Origin: Desulfatirhabdium butyrativorans
GTDB lineage: Bacteria; Desulfobacterota; Desulfobacteria; Desulfobacterales; JAIFKL01
Reading direction: 5' to 3'
NCBI GenBank assembly: GCA_022736535.1
Contig: DZCT01000006.1
Span: 1 to 27,351 of the forward strand
DNA: 27,351 nt
Below are positions 1 to 7,974 of this stretch, in pieces. The translations under genes were made by a program, and so were the position numbers. Below the pieces are notes generated by a model that had not been told where the DNA came from, ran no database searches, and saw nothing but the letters and a program-made list of their open reading frames with translations. The stretch's first letter is position 1. Every line of letters begins with the position of its first letter.

Positions 1-588
1 TTTGGAGTAAACTGTTTTCTGCTGATTCAGGATATGAGTAAATATTTCGGAATATTTTTTCACACATGAGTCTTTAGAAGCGTCATAGTACCAGCCACCG
101 TTTCTGTATTCGCCAAAAGCCTTGTTTAACTGCCTGATAATCTTAATATTATTACGAAAAATATTTTTTGCATCATAATAAAACCATATCTCAATTTCGG
201 GATCGGCAAAGAAAAAAATAATAGAAATATGAGGGTTAATTTCTTTTATTTTCTCGATGAAACGGCTTTTAGAAGTACAGTATTTTCTTTGTGCATCCTG
301 CATCCTGCAATCTGTATCATCTAAAACAATAAGAGCAACAGCAATTTGATTATATTCATTTTTTTTGAATCTCTCAATAATTCTTTCTAAAAGGTTGCTG
401 CCTGTAATTCCGCTGTCATGAGACTTTATTTCTGCACGCTGCTCTCGTTTGAATTTCGGTCCCCTTTTTGTTACGGCGGGAACAATCCTTTTATAATCAA
501 TATCACCTCGAATTTTCTTTAAAAACTCCTCGCCGCCGCCGAGTTCCGTATAGCCGCCGGTGTAAGCGCATAAGACTACCACGGCCAT
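1..588 (-). CDS. TOPRIM-like (RloB/DUF4276-like) protein, partial
   Basis: The frame opens at the ATG at 588 and stays open for 196 codons to the left edge, so the C-terminus is missing. I read an N-terminal stretch with a Tyr-Thr-Gly-Gly-Tyr-Thr-Glu pattern, like the G-x-T/S-E start of TOPRIM-like proteins. An acidic LDDTD motif follows at about residues 89-93, and ADPEIEIWF at about 128-136 resembles the P-x-x-E-x-W motif of RloB/DUF4276 proteins. These families are predicted metal-dependent nucleases; no catalysis can be shown here. The start overlaps the 3' end of the upstream ATPase gene by 13 bp in another frame, so the two are surely co-translated. ATPase plus separate TOPRIM pairs are typical of defence modules. 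The family assignment is motif-based and moderate. Confidence 0.6.
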   Translation of the reverse strand, partial: MAVVVLCAYTGGYTELGGGEEFLKKIRGDIDYKRIVPAVTKRGPKFKREQRAEIKSHDSGITGSNLLERIIERFKKNEYNQIAVALIVLDDTDCRMQDAQRKYCTSKSRFIEKIKEINPHISIIFFFADPEIEIWFYYDAKNIFRNNIKIIRQLNKAFGEYRNGGWYYDASKDSCVKKYSEIFTHILNQQKTVYSK

Positions 589-1805
589 CCCCCTATTGAA
601 GGGTCTCCGACGCGATACAAATCCCCCAATTCCCATCCTTCATTTATAAAGCTTTTCAGTTCTTCGCTTAAAGTCAAAGGGATGACGCTTCCGTCTCTGT
701 TGAAAATATAAACATTTGCCTGTTGCTGCATCAGCAGGTAAGTCATAGGATCCAGCAGTTCTGGAGAATGAGTGCTTAAAAATATCTGAATTTCCCTGCT
801 GGCATCTCTGATGATATTGCTTAATTCTCGCAGCCATGCCGGGTGAAGATTTAATTCAGGTTCATCAATAAACAGCACTTTCGGTTTTTCAGGAGAACAG
901 AGAAGAAAAAGCAGAACCATCAGCCTTACCGTACCGTCAGACAGTTCATTTAATTCAAAGCGTCTGTTTTTAATCATTAAAAAAATATTGACATTCTCAT
1001 CGCCCACAATTTCATAATCCAGACTGTCAACCGGCATAAACTTCCGAAGCTGTTCAAGATATTCCATTTTAAAACTGGGATGTTTCGGAAAAATCACCCT
1101 TAACACATTTGCAAAATTACTACATTGCTCATTGACAAATCTTTCCTCGCCGCGAAGCTTGGAATATGATTTTATATCTCTGACAGATATATTGGCAAGC
1201 TGATAATACTTCCATGTGCCGAAATAAGTTTTTACCGATTCCGCCGTACCGTAAAACAGAGGATAGGCAAACTGTGTAAAATCTTTGCGCTTGAACAACC
1301 TGTCAATCTGATTGAAAATACTTTCTTTTAGGCTGGCTTCGACTTTAAGGCTGCTTGTTTTTCCCGCTTTTTTTATGGGAAAAAAACATTCTCCCCGGGC
1401 GGATCCGTGACAACTGACCCATTGAAAAGGCTTTTTCTGCCCCTGAAATGGCTCGGCGTAAGCCAGTTTTTCAGCGTCTATCATTGTGTTGCAGTGATAA
1501 TCCTGTTCGGGAATCAAAAGACTTAACGTATAAGTCAGGTCTGAATACCCGGATGCGGTATTTATTGTCCATTCAAAAGAAATTCTATCGCTTTCTGTAT
1601 AACGGTTCAGCATTGCTCTGAATCTTCTTTTCAAAACCGACTGTTCAAAGCCGAGTCTGAAAAGATCAATCGGATAGCTCATTGCCTCTATCAAATTGCT
1701 TTTCCCGCTGTTGTTTGAACCGATAAAAATATTGAGATTGTTGAATATTAAAGCGTCTTTTATCACGACATTTTTATAATTTTGAACGGCAAATTTTTTC
1801 AGCAT
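576..1805 (-). CDS. RecF/OLD-like AAA (AAA_21-type) ATPase
   Basis: The 409-residue product begins MLKKFAVQNYKNV, as is usual for SMC/RecF-type ATPases. It has a Walker A GSNNSGKSN at residues 29-37. Near residues 285-345 it shows an ELSDGT signature-like segment, a Walker B with LFIDEPELNLHP, and a STHSPELLD switch with the conserved His. This is the arrangement of AAA_21/COG4637 ATPases. It has no TOPRIM domain of its own, unlike OLD or GajA; the TOPRIM-like protein is encoded by the overlapping downstream gene. The start at 1805 has only a weak ribosome-binding site. The probable role is the sensor or motor ATPase of a two-gene defence system; the biological role is inferred from the pair, not shown by the sequence. 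Confidence 0.8.
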   Translation of the reverse strand: MLKKFAVQNYKNVVIKDALIFNNLNIFIGSNNSGKSNLIEAMSYPIDLFRLGFEQSVLKRRFRAMLNRYTESDRISFEWTINTASGYSDLTYTLSLLIPEQDYHCNTMIDAEKLAYAEPFQGQKKPFQWVSCHGSARGECFFPIKKAGKTSSLKVEASLKESIFNQIDRLFKRKDFTQFAYPLFYGTAESVKTYFGTWKYYQLANISVRDIKSYSKLRGEERFVNEQCSNFANVLRVIFPKHPSFKMEYLEQLRKFMPVDSLDYEIVGDENVNIFLMIKNRRFELNELSDGTVRLMVLLFLLCSPEKPKVLFIDEPELNLHPAWLRELSNIIRDASREIQIFLSTHSPELLDPMTYLLMQQQANVYIFNRDGSVIPLTLSEELKSFINEGWELGDLYRVGDPSIGGWPW

Positions 1806-1845
1806 GTTATGAATCTTGAATATGACTGCATTAAACCGCGTATAG

Positions 1846-1878
1846 GAAAAAACGGATTCCCGTTTCCGCAGGAATCCG
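1846..1878 (-). terminator. Intrinsic terminator after ribBA
   Basis: On the minus strand a perfect 8-bp stem CGGATTCC / GGAATCCG encloses a 10-nt loop and is followed at once by six T residues (1847-1852). It lies about 27 bp past the ribBA stop, so it should end the riboflavin transcript and insulate the downstream ATPase pair. It is the clearest rho-independent terminator in the window. Confidence 0.8.
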
Positions 1879-1904
1879 CAGTGTGAAAAAAATATTTGAG
1901 ATTA

Positions 1905-3122
1905 CTAAGGATTCGCATCAATATTCAGCAGATGCCCCATTTTCAGCTTTTTGCATTCCAAGTAGCAGCGATTGAACTCATTCGGCTCGACTTCGATGGG
2001 AACTTGCTCCACAATGCTGAGACCGTAGCCTTCCAAGCCCACCATTTTTTTGGGATTGTTCGTCATCAGCCGCATTTTTCTCACGCCCACAGCCGCGAGA
2101 ATCTGCGCGCCGATGCCGTAATCTCTCAAATCCGCCTTAAAACCCAGCTTTTCATTTGCCTCAACCGTATCCAATCCGTGATCCTGCAAGGCATAGGCTT
2201 TCAGCTTGTTCACAAGACCGATGCCCCGACCTTCCTGTCGGAGATACAGCAGAACCCCCGCGCCTTCTTTGTCCATGATCTGCATTGCCTTATGCAGTTG
2301 ATCTCCGCAGTCGCAACGCATGGAGCCGAAAATATCGCCGGTCATGCACTCCGAATGCACACGGACAAGAATGGGTTTTTCCGGCTCGATATTGCCTTTA
2401 ATCATAACGATATGGAGCAGATCATCCAATTCGCTTTCATACACCCGTATTTTGAAATCGCCTGCAAAACCGGTAGGCAATACCGTTTCCGGCGCGGCTT
2501 GATGGACAAAAGATTCTGTCCGCATCCGGTATTCAATCAAATCCGCAATGGTGCAGATGCCGATGTGATGTTCTTCGCTGAACTTCTCCAAATCCGGCAT
2601 TCTGGACATGGTGCCGTCATCGTTCATAATTTCGCAAATCACGCCGGAAGGCTTCAAACCGGCAAGGCGTGCAAGATCAACAGAACCTTCGGTCTGTCCG
2701 GTCCGAGCCATGACGCCGCCCTTTTTTGCTCTCAGCGGGAAAATATGCCCCGGTCTGACAAGATCGGTGGATTTCGCGCCGTCGGCAACAGCGGTCAGAA
2801 TGGTGGCGGCGCGGTCTGCGGCTGAAATGCCTGTGGTGACGCCTTTTCTTGCCTCGATGGACACCGTAAAACCCGTGTGAAATTTTGAGGTATTGTTTTC
2901 CACCATGAGGGGAAGTTCAAGCGCGTCCGCCATTTCGCCGGTCATGGAAAGACAGATAAGACCTCTCCCGTATTTTGCCATAAAATTAATGGTTTCAGGT
3001 GTAACTTTTTCGGCGGACATCGTGAGATCGCCTTCATTTTCCCGGTCTTCGTCATCCGAAAGAATGACCATGCGGCCGACTTTAATTTCCTGAATCGCCT
3101 CTTCGATTGTAATCAGTGGCAT
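1905..3122 (-). CDS. ribBA: Bifunctional DHBP synthase / GTP cyclohydrolase II
   Basis: This 405-residue fusion carries two riboflavin-pathway activities. The N-terminal RibB part makes 3,4-dihydroxy-2-butanone 4-phosphate from ribulose 5-phosphate; its acidic DDEDRENEGDL loop lies near residues 23-33. The C-terminal RibA part opens the GTP imidazole ring. It has the zinc-site pattern SECMTGD...GSMRCDCG near residues 258-274, the RQEGRGIGL loop, and a complete GLEGYGL tail. Both halves look intact and the length is normal for the family. It is the last gene of the ribD-ribE-ribBA run but is separated from ribE by about 350 bp of repeat DNA, so it may have its own promoter. The usual next genes, ribH and nusB, are not downstream. 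Confidence 0.96.
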   Translation of the reverse strand: MPLITIEEAIQEIKVGRMVILSDDEDRENEGDLTMSAEKVTPETINFMAKYGRGLICLSMTGEMADALELPLMVENNTSKFHTGFTVSIEARKGVTTGISAADRAATILTAVADGAKSTDLVRPGHIFPLRAKKGGVMARTGQTEGSVDLARLAGLKPSGVICEIMNDDGTMSRMPDLEKFSEEHHIGICTIADLIEYRMRTESFVHQAAPETVLPTGFAGDFKIRVYESELDDLLHIVMIKGNIEPEKPILVRVHSECMTGDIFGSMRCDCGDQLHKAMQIMDKEGAGVLLYLRQEGRGIGLVNKLKAYALQDHGLDTVEANEKLGFKADLRDYGIGAQILAAVGVRKMRLMTNNPKKMVGLEGYGLSIVEQVPIEVEPNEFNRCYLECKKLKMGHLLNIDANP

Positions 3123-3179
3123 TGTGTTTTTTGTTCGCTCCTTTAACTATATATAGGCATTAAGCAGTTGAATTTTTCC

Positions 3180-3360
3180 CCGTTCTCATTCCCACGCTCT
3201 GCGTCAATGCCGTCAAGCTGACAATTCCGTAGGTCGGGGTGAGCCTGCGAACCCCGACATCATCCGGCAGGTGTCGGGGTTCGCGGGCTCACCCCGACCT
3301 ACATTTTTCTCTTAACTTAATGCCATTGACGCTCCGCGTGGGAACGAGAAGTCAAGTGCT
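3180..3360. repeat. Composite palindromic repeat: GTAGG hairpins inside a split GTTCCCACGC element
   Basis: Two 31-nt arms (3229-3259 and 3272-3302) are inverted copies with one mismatch. Each arm is itself a hairpin of the form GTAGGTCGGGGT...ACCCCGAC. Around them lie the halves of a GTTCCCACGC/GTGGGAACGAG element, at 3185-3202 and 3328-3350, each joined to CAATGCC or GCCATTG. The layout suggests insertion of one element into another. With 3381-3446 it fills the ribE-ribBA gap; I see no gene or riboswitch there. Confidence 0.75.
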
Positions 3361-3380
3361 TAATTTTGCAAAAATAAAAT

Positions 3381-3446
3381 TTTTGCACTCCGGAAGGGAC
3401 GCAGAGCGTCCGGGCGGCATTCCCACGCAGAGCGTGGGAACGAGAA
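3381..3446 (+). repeat. GTTCCCACGC-family double-hairpin element
   Basis: Reading left to right there is a TTTTGCACTCCGG lead, a hairpin GGACGC-AGA-GCGTCC (3397-3411), and a second hairpin CCCACGC-AGA-GCGTGGG (3422-3438) ending in AACGAGAA. The same order, in one or other orientation, recurs at 6378-6430, 18087-18245 and 21986-22045. Confidence 0.8.
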
Positions 3447-3457
3447 CTCAACTGCAA

Positions 3458-4108
3458 CTATATAAATCCGTTTTTTGCTAAAAACTGCATATCAATATTT
3501 GAATGTGCGCTCTCTTTTTTTCGGGTGAGAAAATGCTCCACATATTTTCCGATCATGTCGGTCTCGATATGAACCGTATCGCCGATTTTCTTGAAGCCCA
3601 CTGTGGTGAGTTTTGCCGTGTGCGGAATGATGCTGACTTCAAAACTTGTTGCATCGCAGTTGTTGACGGTCAGGCTGATGCCGTCCACCGCAACCGAGCC
3701 TTTTTTTATCATATAACGGGACAGCATTTCCGGAACGCTGAAAGTGATGATAACGGCATTTCCGTTGTTTTTACGGTCTTTCAGAATTCCCGTGCCGTCT
3801 ATGTGACCGGAAACCAAATGCCCGTCCAAGCGGTCGGAAACCCGAAGCGCACGCTCAAGATTGACGCGCTCCCCTGCTTTGGCATTGCTGAATGTGGTCA
3901 AGGAAAGGGTTTCAGGCGACACGTCAGCTTTAAACAGCCGTCCTTCCACTTCCACGGCAGTGAGACACGCGCCGTTGACCGCTATGCTGTCTCCCACCTT
4001 TGTCTCATTCAGAACAAAATCCGCCTCAATGCTCAGACGCCTGCCCTGCTGCCCCGAAGATTGCAACGACTTTATCGTTCCCAGACCTTCAATAATCCCT
4101 GTAAACAT
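3458..4108 (-). CDS. ribE: Riboflavin synthase, alpha subunit
   Basis: This enzyme dismutates two 6,7-dimethyl-8-ribityllumazine molecules to riboflavin. The 216-residue product starts with the hallmark MFTGIIEGLGTI and contains two lumazine-binding repeats. The first has NGACLTAV and VSPETL; the second has VDGISLTV and SIIPHT. I chose the ATG at 4108 because the family begins exactly at MFTGI; in-frame starts up to 4129 would only add a tail overlapping ribD. It overlaps the 3' end of ribD by 20 bp, implying coupled translation. The last codons run up to the repeat block that separates it from ribBA. Confidence 0.96.
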   Translation of the reverse strand: MFTGIIEGLGTIKSLQSSGQQGRRLSIEADFVLNETKVGDSIAVNGACLTAVEVEGRLFKADVSPETLSLTTFSNAKAGERVNLERALRVSDRLDGHLVSGHIDGTGILKDRKNNGNAVIITFSVPEMLSRYMIKKGSVAVDGISLTVNNCDATSFEVSIIPHTAKLTTVGFKKIGDTVHIETDMIGKYVEHFLTRKKESAHSNIDMQFLAKNGFI

Positions 4109-5210
4109 GGCTATTAACATATCCTTCAATCATCACATCATCGCCGAAGCGGCGCACCGAGATTTCTGTAAGCGGAATGCAGTCCTGCATTGACTCGGGT
4201 CCCGCGCCTCTGCAAATCGGCACACCGTCATCGCCCCCCAGAATTTTGGGCGCGTAAAAAAAGAAAACTTTGTCAACAATTCCTGCACGGAATGCCGAGG
4301 CAATCACCCGTCCGCCGCCTTCGATCAGAAGGCTTGTGACGCCCATCGCGCCCAATTTCTCCGTCAGCGCATTCAAATCAATCCTGCCGTCTTTGTCAAG
4401 CTGTGACTGAATCACCCTGACGCCGGATTTTTCGATTCGGCTTTTCTTTTCTTGCGAAATCGCAGTGCCGGTAAAAAGGATTGTATCACGGTCAGAATCC
4501 GACCGCAACACCTTTGCGTTTTCAGGAACAGAAAGACGGGTATCTAAAATAATCCTTGTGGGATCAATGGTTTTTATATCTTCCAAGCGGGCGGTGAGAC
4601 TGGGATCGTCTTTCTTGACCGTATCCACGCCGACCATGATGGCGTCCAGCGCATGACGAAGCCGATGCACGAATTTTCTCGATTCTTCGCCGGAAACCCA
4701 GCGGGAATCGCCGGTTTTGGTGGCGATTCTGCCGTCAAGCGTTGCCGCGCATTTGACTACGACAAAGGGGCGTTTGGTTCTGACATATTTTATAAAAATT
4801 TCATTGAGCTTTCTGGCTTCGTCTTCGCACACGCCGACCGCAACTTCAAGCCCTTTGGAGCGCAGATAAGCATTTCCGCCGCCTTTCACATCGGGATTGG
4901 GGTCTGCCATTGCCGAAACTACCCGGCGGATGCCCGCGCTGAGAATTTTTTCCGTACACGGGGGCGTGCGACCCGTGTGGTTGCAGGGTTCGAGCGTCAC
5001 ATAAAGCGTTGCGCCTTTTGCCGCGCTTCCCGCATCGTCAATGGCATTCACTTCGGCATGGGCTTTTCCCGCCGCCTCGTGAAAGCCTTTTCCCGCAATC
5101 CTGCCGTCTTTCACCACCACTGCGCCCACCATCGGATTGGGAGATGTAAAACCTTCGCCTTTTGCGGCAAGCTCAAGCGCGGCTTTCATAAAAAATCGGT
5201 CATTGCTCAT
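4089..5210 (-). CDS. ribD: Bifunctional pyrimidine deaminase/reductase RibD
   Basis: RibD performs the second and third steps of riboflavin synthesis: deamination of the pyrimidine ring, then NADPH reduction of the ribosyl chain. In the 373-residue product the N-terminal deaminase domain carries the zinc motifs HAEVNAI and PCNHTGRTPPC. The reductase domain follows from about residue 145 (FVVVKCAATLDGRIA, SRWVSGEESR) and includes LIEGGGRVIASAF. The ATG at 5210 is chosen because it has GGGGAAC upstream and begins MSNDRFFMKAALELA, matching family N-termini; the longer upstream frame is made of repeat-derived codons. It overlaps nrdR by 11 bp and ribE by 20 bp. Confidence 0.95.
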   Translation of the reverse strand: MSNDRFFMKAALELAAKGEGFTSPNPMVGAVVVKDGRIAGKGFHEAAGKAHAEVNAIDDAGSAAKGATLYVTLEPCNHTGRTPPCTEKILSAGIRRVVSAMADPNPDVKGGGNAYLRSKGLEVAVGVCEDEARKLNEIFIKYVRTKRPFVVVKCAATLDGRIATKTGDSRWVSGEESRKFVHRLRHALDAIMVGVDTVKKDDPSLTARLEDIKTIDPTRIILDTRLSVPENAKVLRSDSDRDTILFTGTAISQEKKSRIEKSGVRVIQSQLDKDGRIDLNALTEKLGAMGVTSLLIEGGGRVIASAFRAGIVDKVFFFYAPKILGGDDGVPICRGAGPESMQDCIPLTEISVRRFGDDVMIEGYVNSHVYRDY

Positions 5211-5697
5211 CTTGTTCCCCCTGACCCCTGACCTCTGACCCCTCACCTTTATTACTAAGATTTTTGAGTTCCGAGACAAATTCATTCACATCTTTGAACT
5301 CCCTGTAAACTGAGGCAAAACGCACATAAGCAATGCCGTCTATCTGATGAAGTCTTTCCATGACTTTTTCGCCGATGGCAGACGAGGGAATTTCTTTTTC
5401 CTCTGATTCTCTGAGATCACGTTCCAGTTCATCGAGAAATTCTTCGATGATGTTCATGCTGATGTTTCGCTTTTCGCAGGCGCGCTGAATGCCGGAACGC
5501 ACTTTGTCCCGGGAAAACAGCTCCCGACGTCCGTCTTTTTTGATAATCATGGTGGGAATTTCTTCAACATATTCATAAGTTGTAAAGCGTCTCGTGCATA
5601 CGATACATTCCCGTCGCCTGCGGATGGCATTTCCGTCTTTGCTCAGTCTGGAATCAATCACTTTGTTGTCAAGTTCTCCGCAAAACGGACATTTCAT
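5200..5697 (-). CDS. nrdR: Transcriptional repressor NrdR
   Basis: NrdR is the ATP/dATP-sensing zinc-ribbon ATP-cone repressor of ribonucleotide reductase genes. The 165-residue product has the zinc ribbon CPFC...CIVC with Cys at 3, 6, 31 and 34, followed by an ATP-cone domain (IKKDGRRELFSRDKVRSGI). The start at 5697 is set by MKCPFC and by AGGAAG upstream. It lies 11 bp after the dCMP deaminase gene and overlaps ribD. The last 14 or so residues (GEGSEVRGQGEQDEQ) are not typical of the family and are encoded by heptamer repeats at 5221-5248. Confidence 0.95.
   Translation of the reverse strand: MKCPFCGELDNKVIDSRLSKDGNAIRRRRECIVCTRRFTTYEYVEEIPTMIIKKDGRRELFSRDKVRSGIQRACEKRNISMNIIEEFLDELERDLRESEEKEIPSSAIGEKVMERLHQIDGIAYVRFASVYREFKDVNEFVSELKNLSNKGEGSEVRGQGEQDEQ
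5221..5248. repeat. Imperfect CTGACCC heptamer repeat
   Basis: Four 7-nt units (CTGACCC, CTGACCT, CTGACCC, CTCACCT) lie in tandem inside the 3' end of nrdR and just upstream of the ribD ribosome-binding site. Because the unit is not a multiple of three, each unit is read in a different frame and gives NrdR its unusual tail. Confidence 0.8.
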
Positions 5698-5708
5698 AAA
5701 TTTTCTTC

Positions 5709-6212
5709 CTATTTTTCCGGCGCAGAAGGGCAAGCATTCTCGCCTGCTCCTGCCGCAGCGTCAAGCTTTATCAGTTCTATTGCCGCTTCTTTCAGGTATT
5801 TCTCGGACATGGCATCTGCGTAATCGGACAGATAATAAATGCTTTTGATGCCTGCATTGATGATCATTTTCGCACAGATGGAACAGGGGAGATTGGTGCA
5901 GAACAGCGTCGCCCCTCTTATGGAAACCCCGTGAAATGCCGCCTGAATAATCGCATTCTGTTCGGCATGTAATCCCGCGCAAAGCTCATGCCGCTCCCCG
6001 GACGGCACTTTCATAGTTTCCCGAATACAGCCGATTTCGGTACAGTGTTTCAAGCCGACGGGCGCGCCGTTATAGCCGGTGGTGAGGATTCTTTTGTCCT
6101 TCACAATCACCGCGCCGACTGCCCTCCGGACGCAGGTGGAACGTCTTGACACAAGTACGGCAATGTCCATGAAATAGGTTTCCCACGAAGGGCGCACGCT
6201 GTTGTCTGACAT
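5709..6212 (-). CDS. dCMP deaminase family protein (ComEB-like)
   Basis: This is a zinc cytidine/deoxycytidylate deaminase-fold enzyme that probably converts dCMP to dUMP for dTTP synthesis. The 167-residue product has the motif HAEQNAI and the zinc ligands in PCSICAKMII. RPSWETYFMDIAVLVSRRSTC is the conserved N-terminal block. CTEIGCIRE and SGERHELCAGLHAEQN are typical of the ComEB branch. The ATG at 6212 has GAGGA close upstream; an in-frame GTG lies 12 bp further up. It sits 11 bp before nrdR, a linkage that fits shared control of deoxynucleotide supply. Its upstream gap to glyA is full of repeats. Confidence 0.9.
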   Translation of the reverse strand: MSDNSVRPSWETYFMDIAVLVSRRSTCVRRAVGAVIVKDKRILTTGYNGAPVGLKHCTEIGCIRETMKVPSGERHELCAGLHAEQNAIIQAAFHGVSIRGATLFCTNLPCSICAKMIINAGIKSIYYLSDYADAMSEKYLKEAAIELIKLDAAAGAGENACPSAPEK

Positions 6213-6239
6213 TATTTTCCTCACACCTTGTTTTTATCT

Positions 6240-6430
6240 GCGTAGGGTGGGCATGAAATGCCCACCTTGCTCGCTGCCTGTCATTTCGACGAGCGAAGCG
6301 AGGAGAAATCTTATGTATGAACGGTAAGATTTCTCGCTCCGCTCGAAATGACAGAAACGCAGTGCTGTCATATTTTGTTCTCGTTCCCACGCTCTGCGTG
6401 GGAATGCAGCCCCGACGCTCCGCGTCGGAC
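6240..6430. repeat. Three palindromic elements in the glyA-deaminase gap
   Basis: A hairpin GTGGGCAT-GAA-ATGCCCAC lies at 6247-6265. A TGTCATTTCGA-family inverted repeat spans 6278-6354, with outer ends CTGTCATTTCG and CGAAATGACAG and inner AAGATTTCTC arms. A GTTCCCACGC double hairpin lies at 6378-6430, with the second stem as CGACGC-TCC-GCGTCG. The following 90 bp (6431-6520) hold a small hairpin GCTCCGTAGGAGC at 6462-6474 and nothing else I can name. Confidence 0.75.
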
Positions 6431-6521
6431 ATCGCCTGAAATTTGCAGCAACTGCGAAGCTCCGTAGGAGCGTCATATTTGTAGCAAGCGCAACAAATAT
6501 TTTAATCGCTTAATTCGGCGT

Positions 6522-6602
6522 TTCCCCCTTTTTTAAAGGGGGATTAAGGGGGATTTTTGCAACGGAGTCAAATCCCCCTGCCCCCCTTTAAAAAAGGGGG
6601 AT
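6522..6602. repeat. Poly-C/G inverted repeat after glyA
   Basis: Two arms of the type CCCCCTTTTTTAAAGGGGG face each other (6524-6555 and 6571-6602), so the whole 80 bp can fold into one large stem or two smaller ones. The right arm touches the glyA stop codon. It may act as a bidirectional transcription stop for glyA, but it also looks like a dispersed repeat. Confidence 0.65.
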
Positions 6603-7889
6603 TTATATCAGCCCCGGATAAATCGGAAACGCATCGCAAAGTTCGTAAACTTTTGTTCTGACACGTCTGATCACATTTTCATCTGCGGGATTTTTCAGGA
6701 CATCAACAATAAGCTTTGCGATAATTTCCATTTCCGGCGTTTTCATTCCCCTTGAAGTCACAGCCGGCGTGCCGATGCGGATGCCGCTTGTCACGGCTGC
6801 TTTCTGCGTTTCAAACGGTATGGTATTTTTATTTACGGTGATTCCGGCGTTTTCCAATATTTCCTGCGCTGCTTTGCCGGTCACATTGAGATTTCTCAAA
6901 TCCGCCAGCATCATGTGATTGTCTGTTCCCTCAGACACAAGTTTCACACCGTTTTTCATCAGGCACGCTGCCAGCATTTTTGAATTTTCAACCACCTGTT
7001 TCTGATATGTTTTGAAATCTTCACTCAGCGCTTCTTTGAAAGCCACAGCCTTTGCGGCGATAATGTGCATCAGCGGTCCGCCCTGAATGCCGGGAAATAT
7101 CTGACTGTTGAGTTTTTTGCCGTGTTCTTCTTTTGCCAAAATCAGACCGCCCCGGGGACCTCTCAGGGTTTTATGCGTGGTGGATGTCACCACGTCCGCA
7201 AAGGGAATCGGCGAGGGATGAAGCCCCGCAGCCACCAAGCCCGCAATGTGCGCCATATCCACCATCAGATACGCCCCGACAGACTTGCAGATTTTTGCCA
7301 ATGTTTCAAATTCTATGATGCGGGGATACGCGCTCGCGCCCGCGACAATCATTTTGGGTCTGTGCTGTTCCGCAAGGCGGGCAAGTTCTTCATAATCAAT
7401 AGTTCCGGTATCTTGTCTGACGCCGTAGTGAATAAATTTGAAAAATCTTCCTGAAAAACTGGCAGGGCTTCCGTGGGTGAGATGTCCGCCGTGCGCCAGA
7501 TTCATTCCGAGAACGGTGTCTCCCGGCTCCAGCAAAGCAAAATAAACTGACATATTTGCCTGAGAACCTGAATGTGGCTGCACATTGACATAAGCCGCGC
7601 CGAAAAGCGCTTTTGCCCGTGCGATTGCTAATTCTTCGGCAATATCAACATACTGGCATCCGCCGTAAAAGCGTTTTCCGGGATAGCCTTCCGCGTATTT
7701 GTTGGTCAGCACGCTTCCCTGAGCCGCCATCACCGCAGGACTTGCAATGTTTTCCGATGCGATCAGTTCCAGCGTATTTTTCTGTCTCTCAAGCTCATTG
7801 ACAATGACGCTCGCGATTTCGGGATCAATATTTTCAATGAGTTTTAAATCCAACGATGTTTCCTTTTCTGATTTGATTTGCAGCAGCAT
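6603..7889 (-). CDS. glyA: Serine hydroxymethyltransferase
   Basis: This PLP enzyme interconverts serine and glycine and charges tetrahydrofolate with a one-carbon unit. The 428-residue product shows the SHMT N-terminal block ELIASENIAS, the YAEGYPGKRFYGGC segment, HSGSQAN, and the PLP lysine K240 in TSTTHKTLRGPRGG. The start at 7889 is chosen because AGG lies 5-6 nt upstream and because codons further up come from a repeat. It is about 10 residues longer at the N-terminus than many homologues. It follows rpiB after an 85-bp gap that contains a hairpin element. Confidence 0.97.
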   Translation of the reverse strand: MLLQIKSEKETSLDLKLIENIDPEIASVIVNELERQKNTLELIASENIASPAVMAAQGSVLTNKYAEGYPGKRFYGGCQYVDIAEELAIARAKALFGAAYVNVQPHSGSQANMSVYFALLEPGDTVLGMNLAHGGHLTHGSPASFSGRFFKFIHYGVRQDTGTIDYEELARLAEQHRPKMIVAGASAYPRIIEFETLAKICKSVGAYLMVDMAHIAGLVAAGLHPSPIPFADVVTSTTHKTLRGPRGGLILAKEEHGKKLNSQIFPGIQGGPLMHIIAAKAVAFKEALSEDFKTYQKQVVENSKMLAACLMKNGVKLVSEGTDNHMMLADLRNLNVTGKAAQEILENAGITVNKNTIPFETQKAAVTSGIRIGTPAVTSRGMKTPEMEIIAKLIVDVLKNPADENVIRRVRTKVYELCDAFPIYPGLI

Positions 7890-7922
7890 GTTTACCTGTT
7901 TAGAAGCTACACAGTCGGCTCG

Positions 7923-7963
7923 GAGCCGGGAGCGTAAGCGACCCCCGCTCACGCTTGCGGCTC
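7923..7963. repeat. 41-bp hairpin element between rpiB and glyA
   Basis: GAGCCG and CGGCTC ends and AGCGTAAGCG / CGCTCACGCT inner arms form an imperfect palindrome around an ACCCC centre. It lacks a T tract, so it looks like a REP-type element rather than a terminator. Confidence 0.6.
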
Positions 7964-7974
7964 TGATTTTTTAA

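Noticed and set aside
1896..2825. Long plus-strand frame (309 codons) opposite ribBA
   Set aside because: It is fully antisense to a well-conserved enzyme, has no recognisable domain and reflects codon bias of the real gene.
3180..3446. Possible FMN riboswitch in the ribE-ribBA gap
   Set aside because: The hairpins there belong to dispersed repeat families found at other, unrelated loci, and no conserved FMN-aptamer core is seen; none is seen upstream of ribD either.
7923..7963. Terminator between rpiB and glyA
   Set aside because: The stem lacks a T tract on the relevant strand and looks like a dispersed palindrome, so read-through is assumed.
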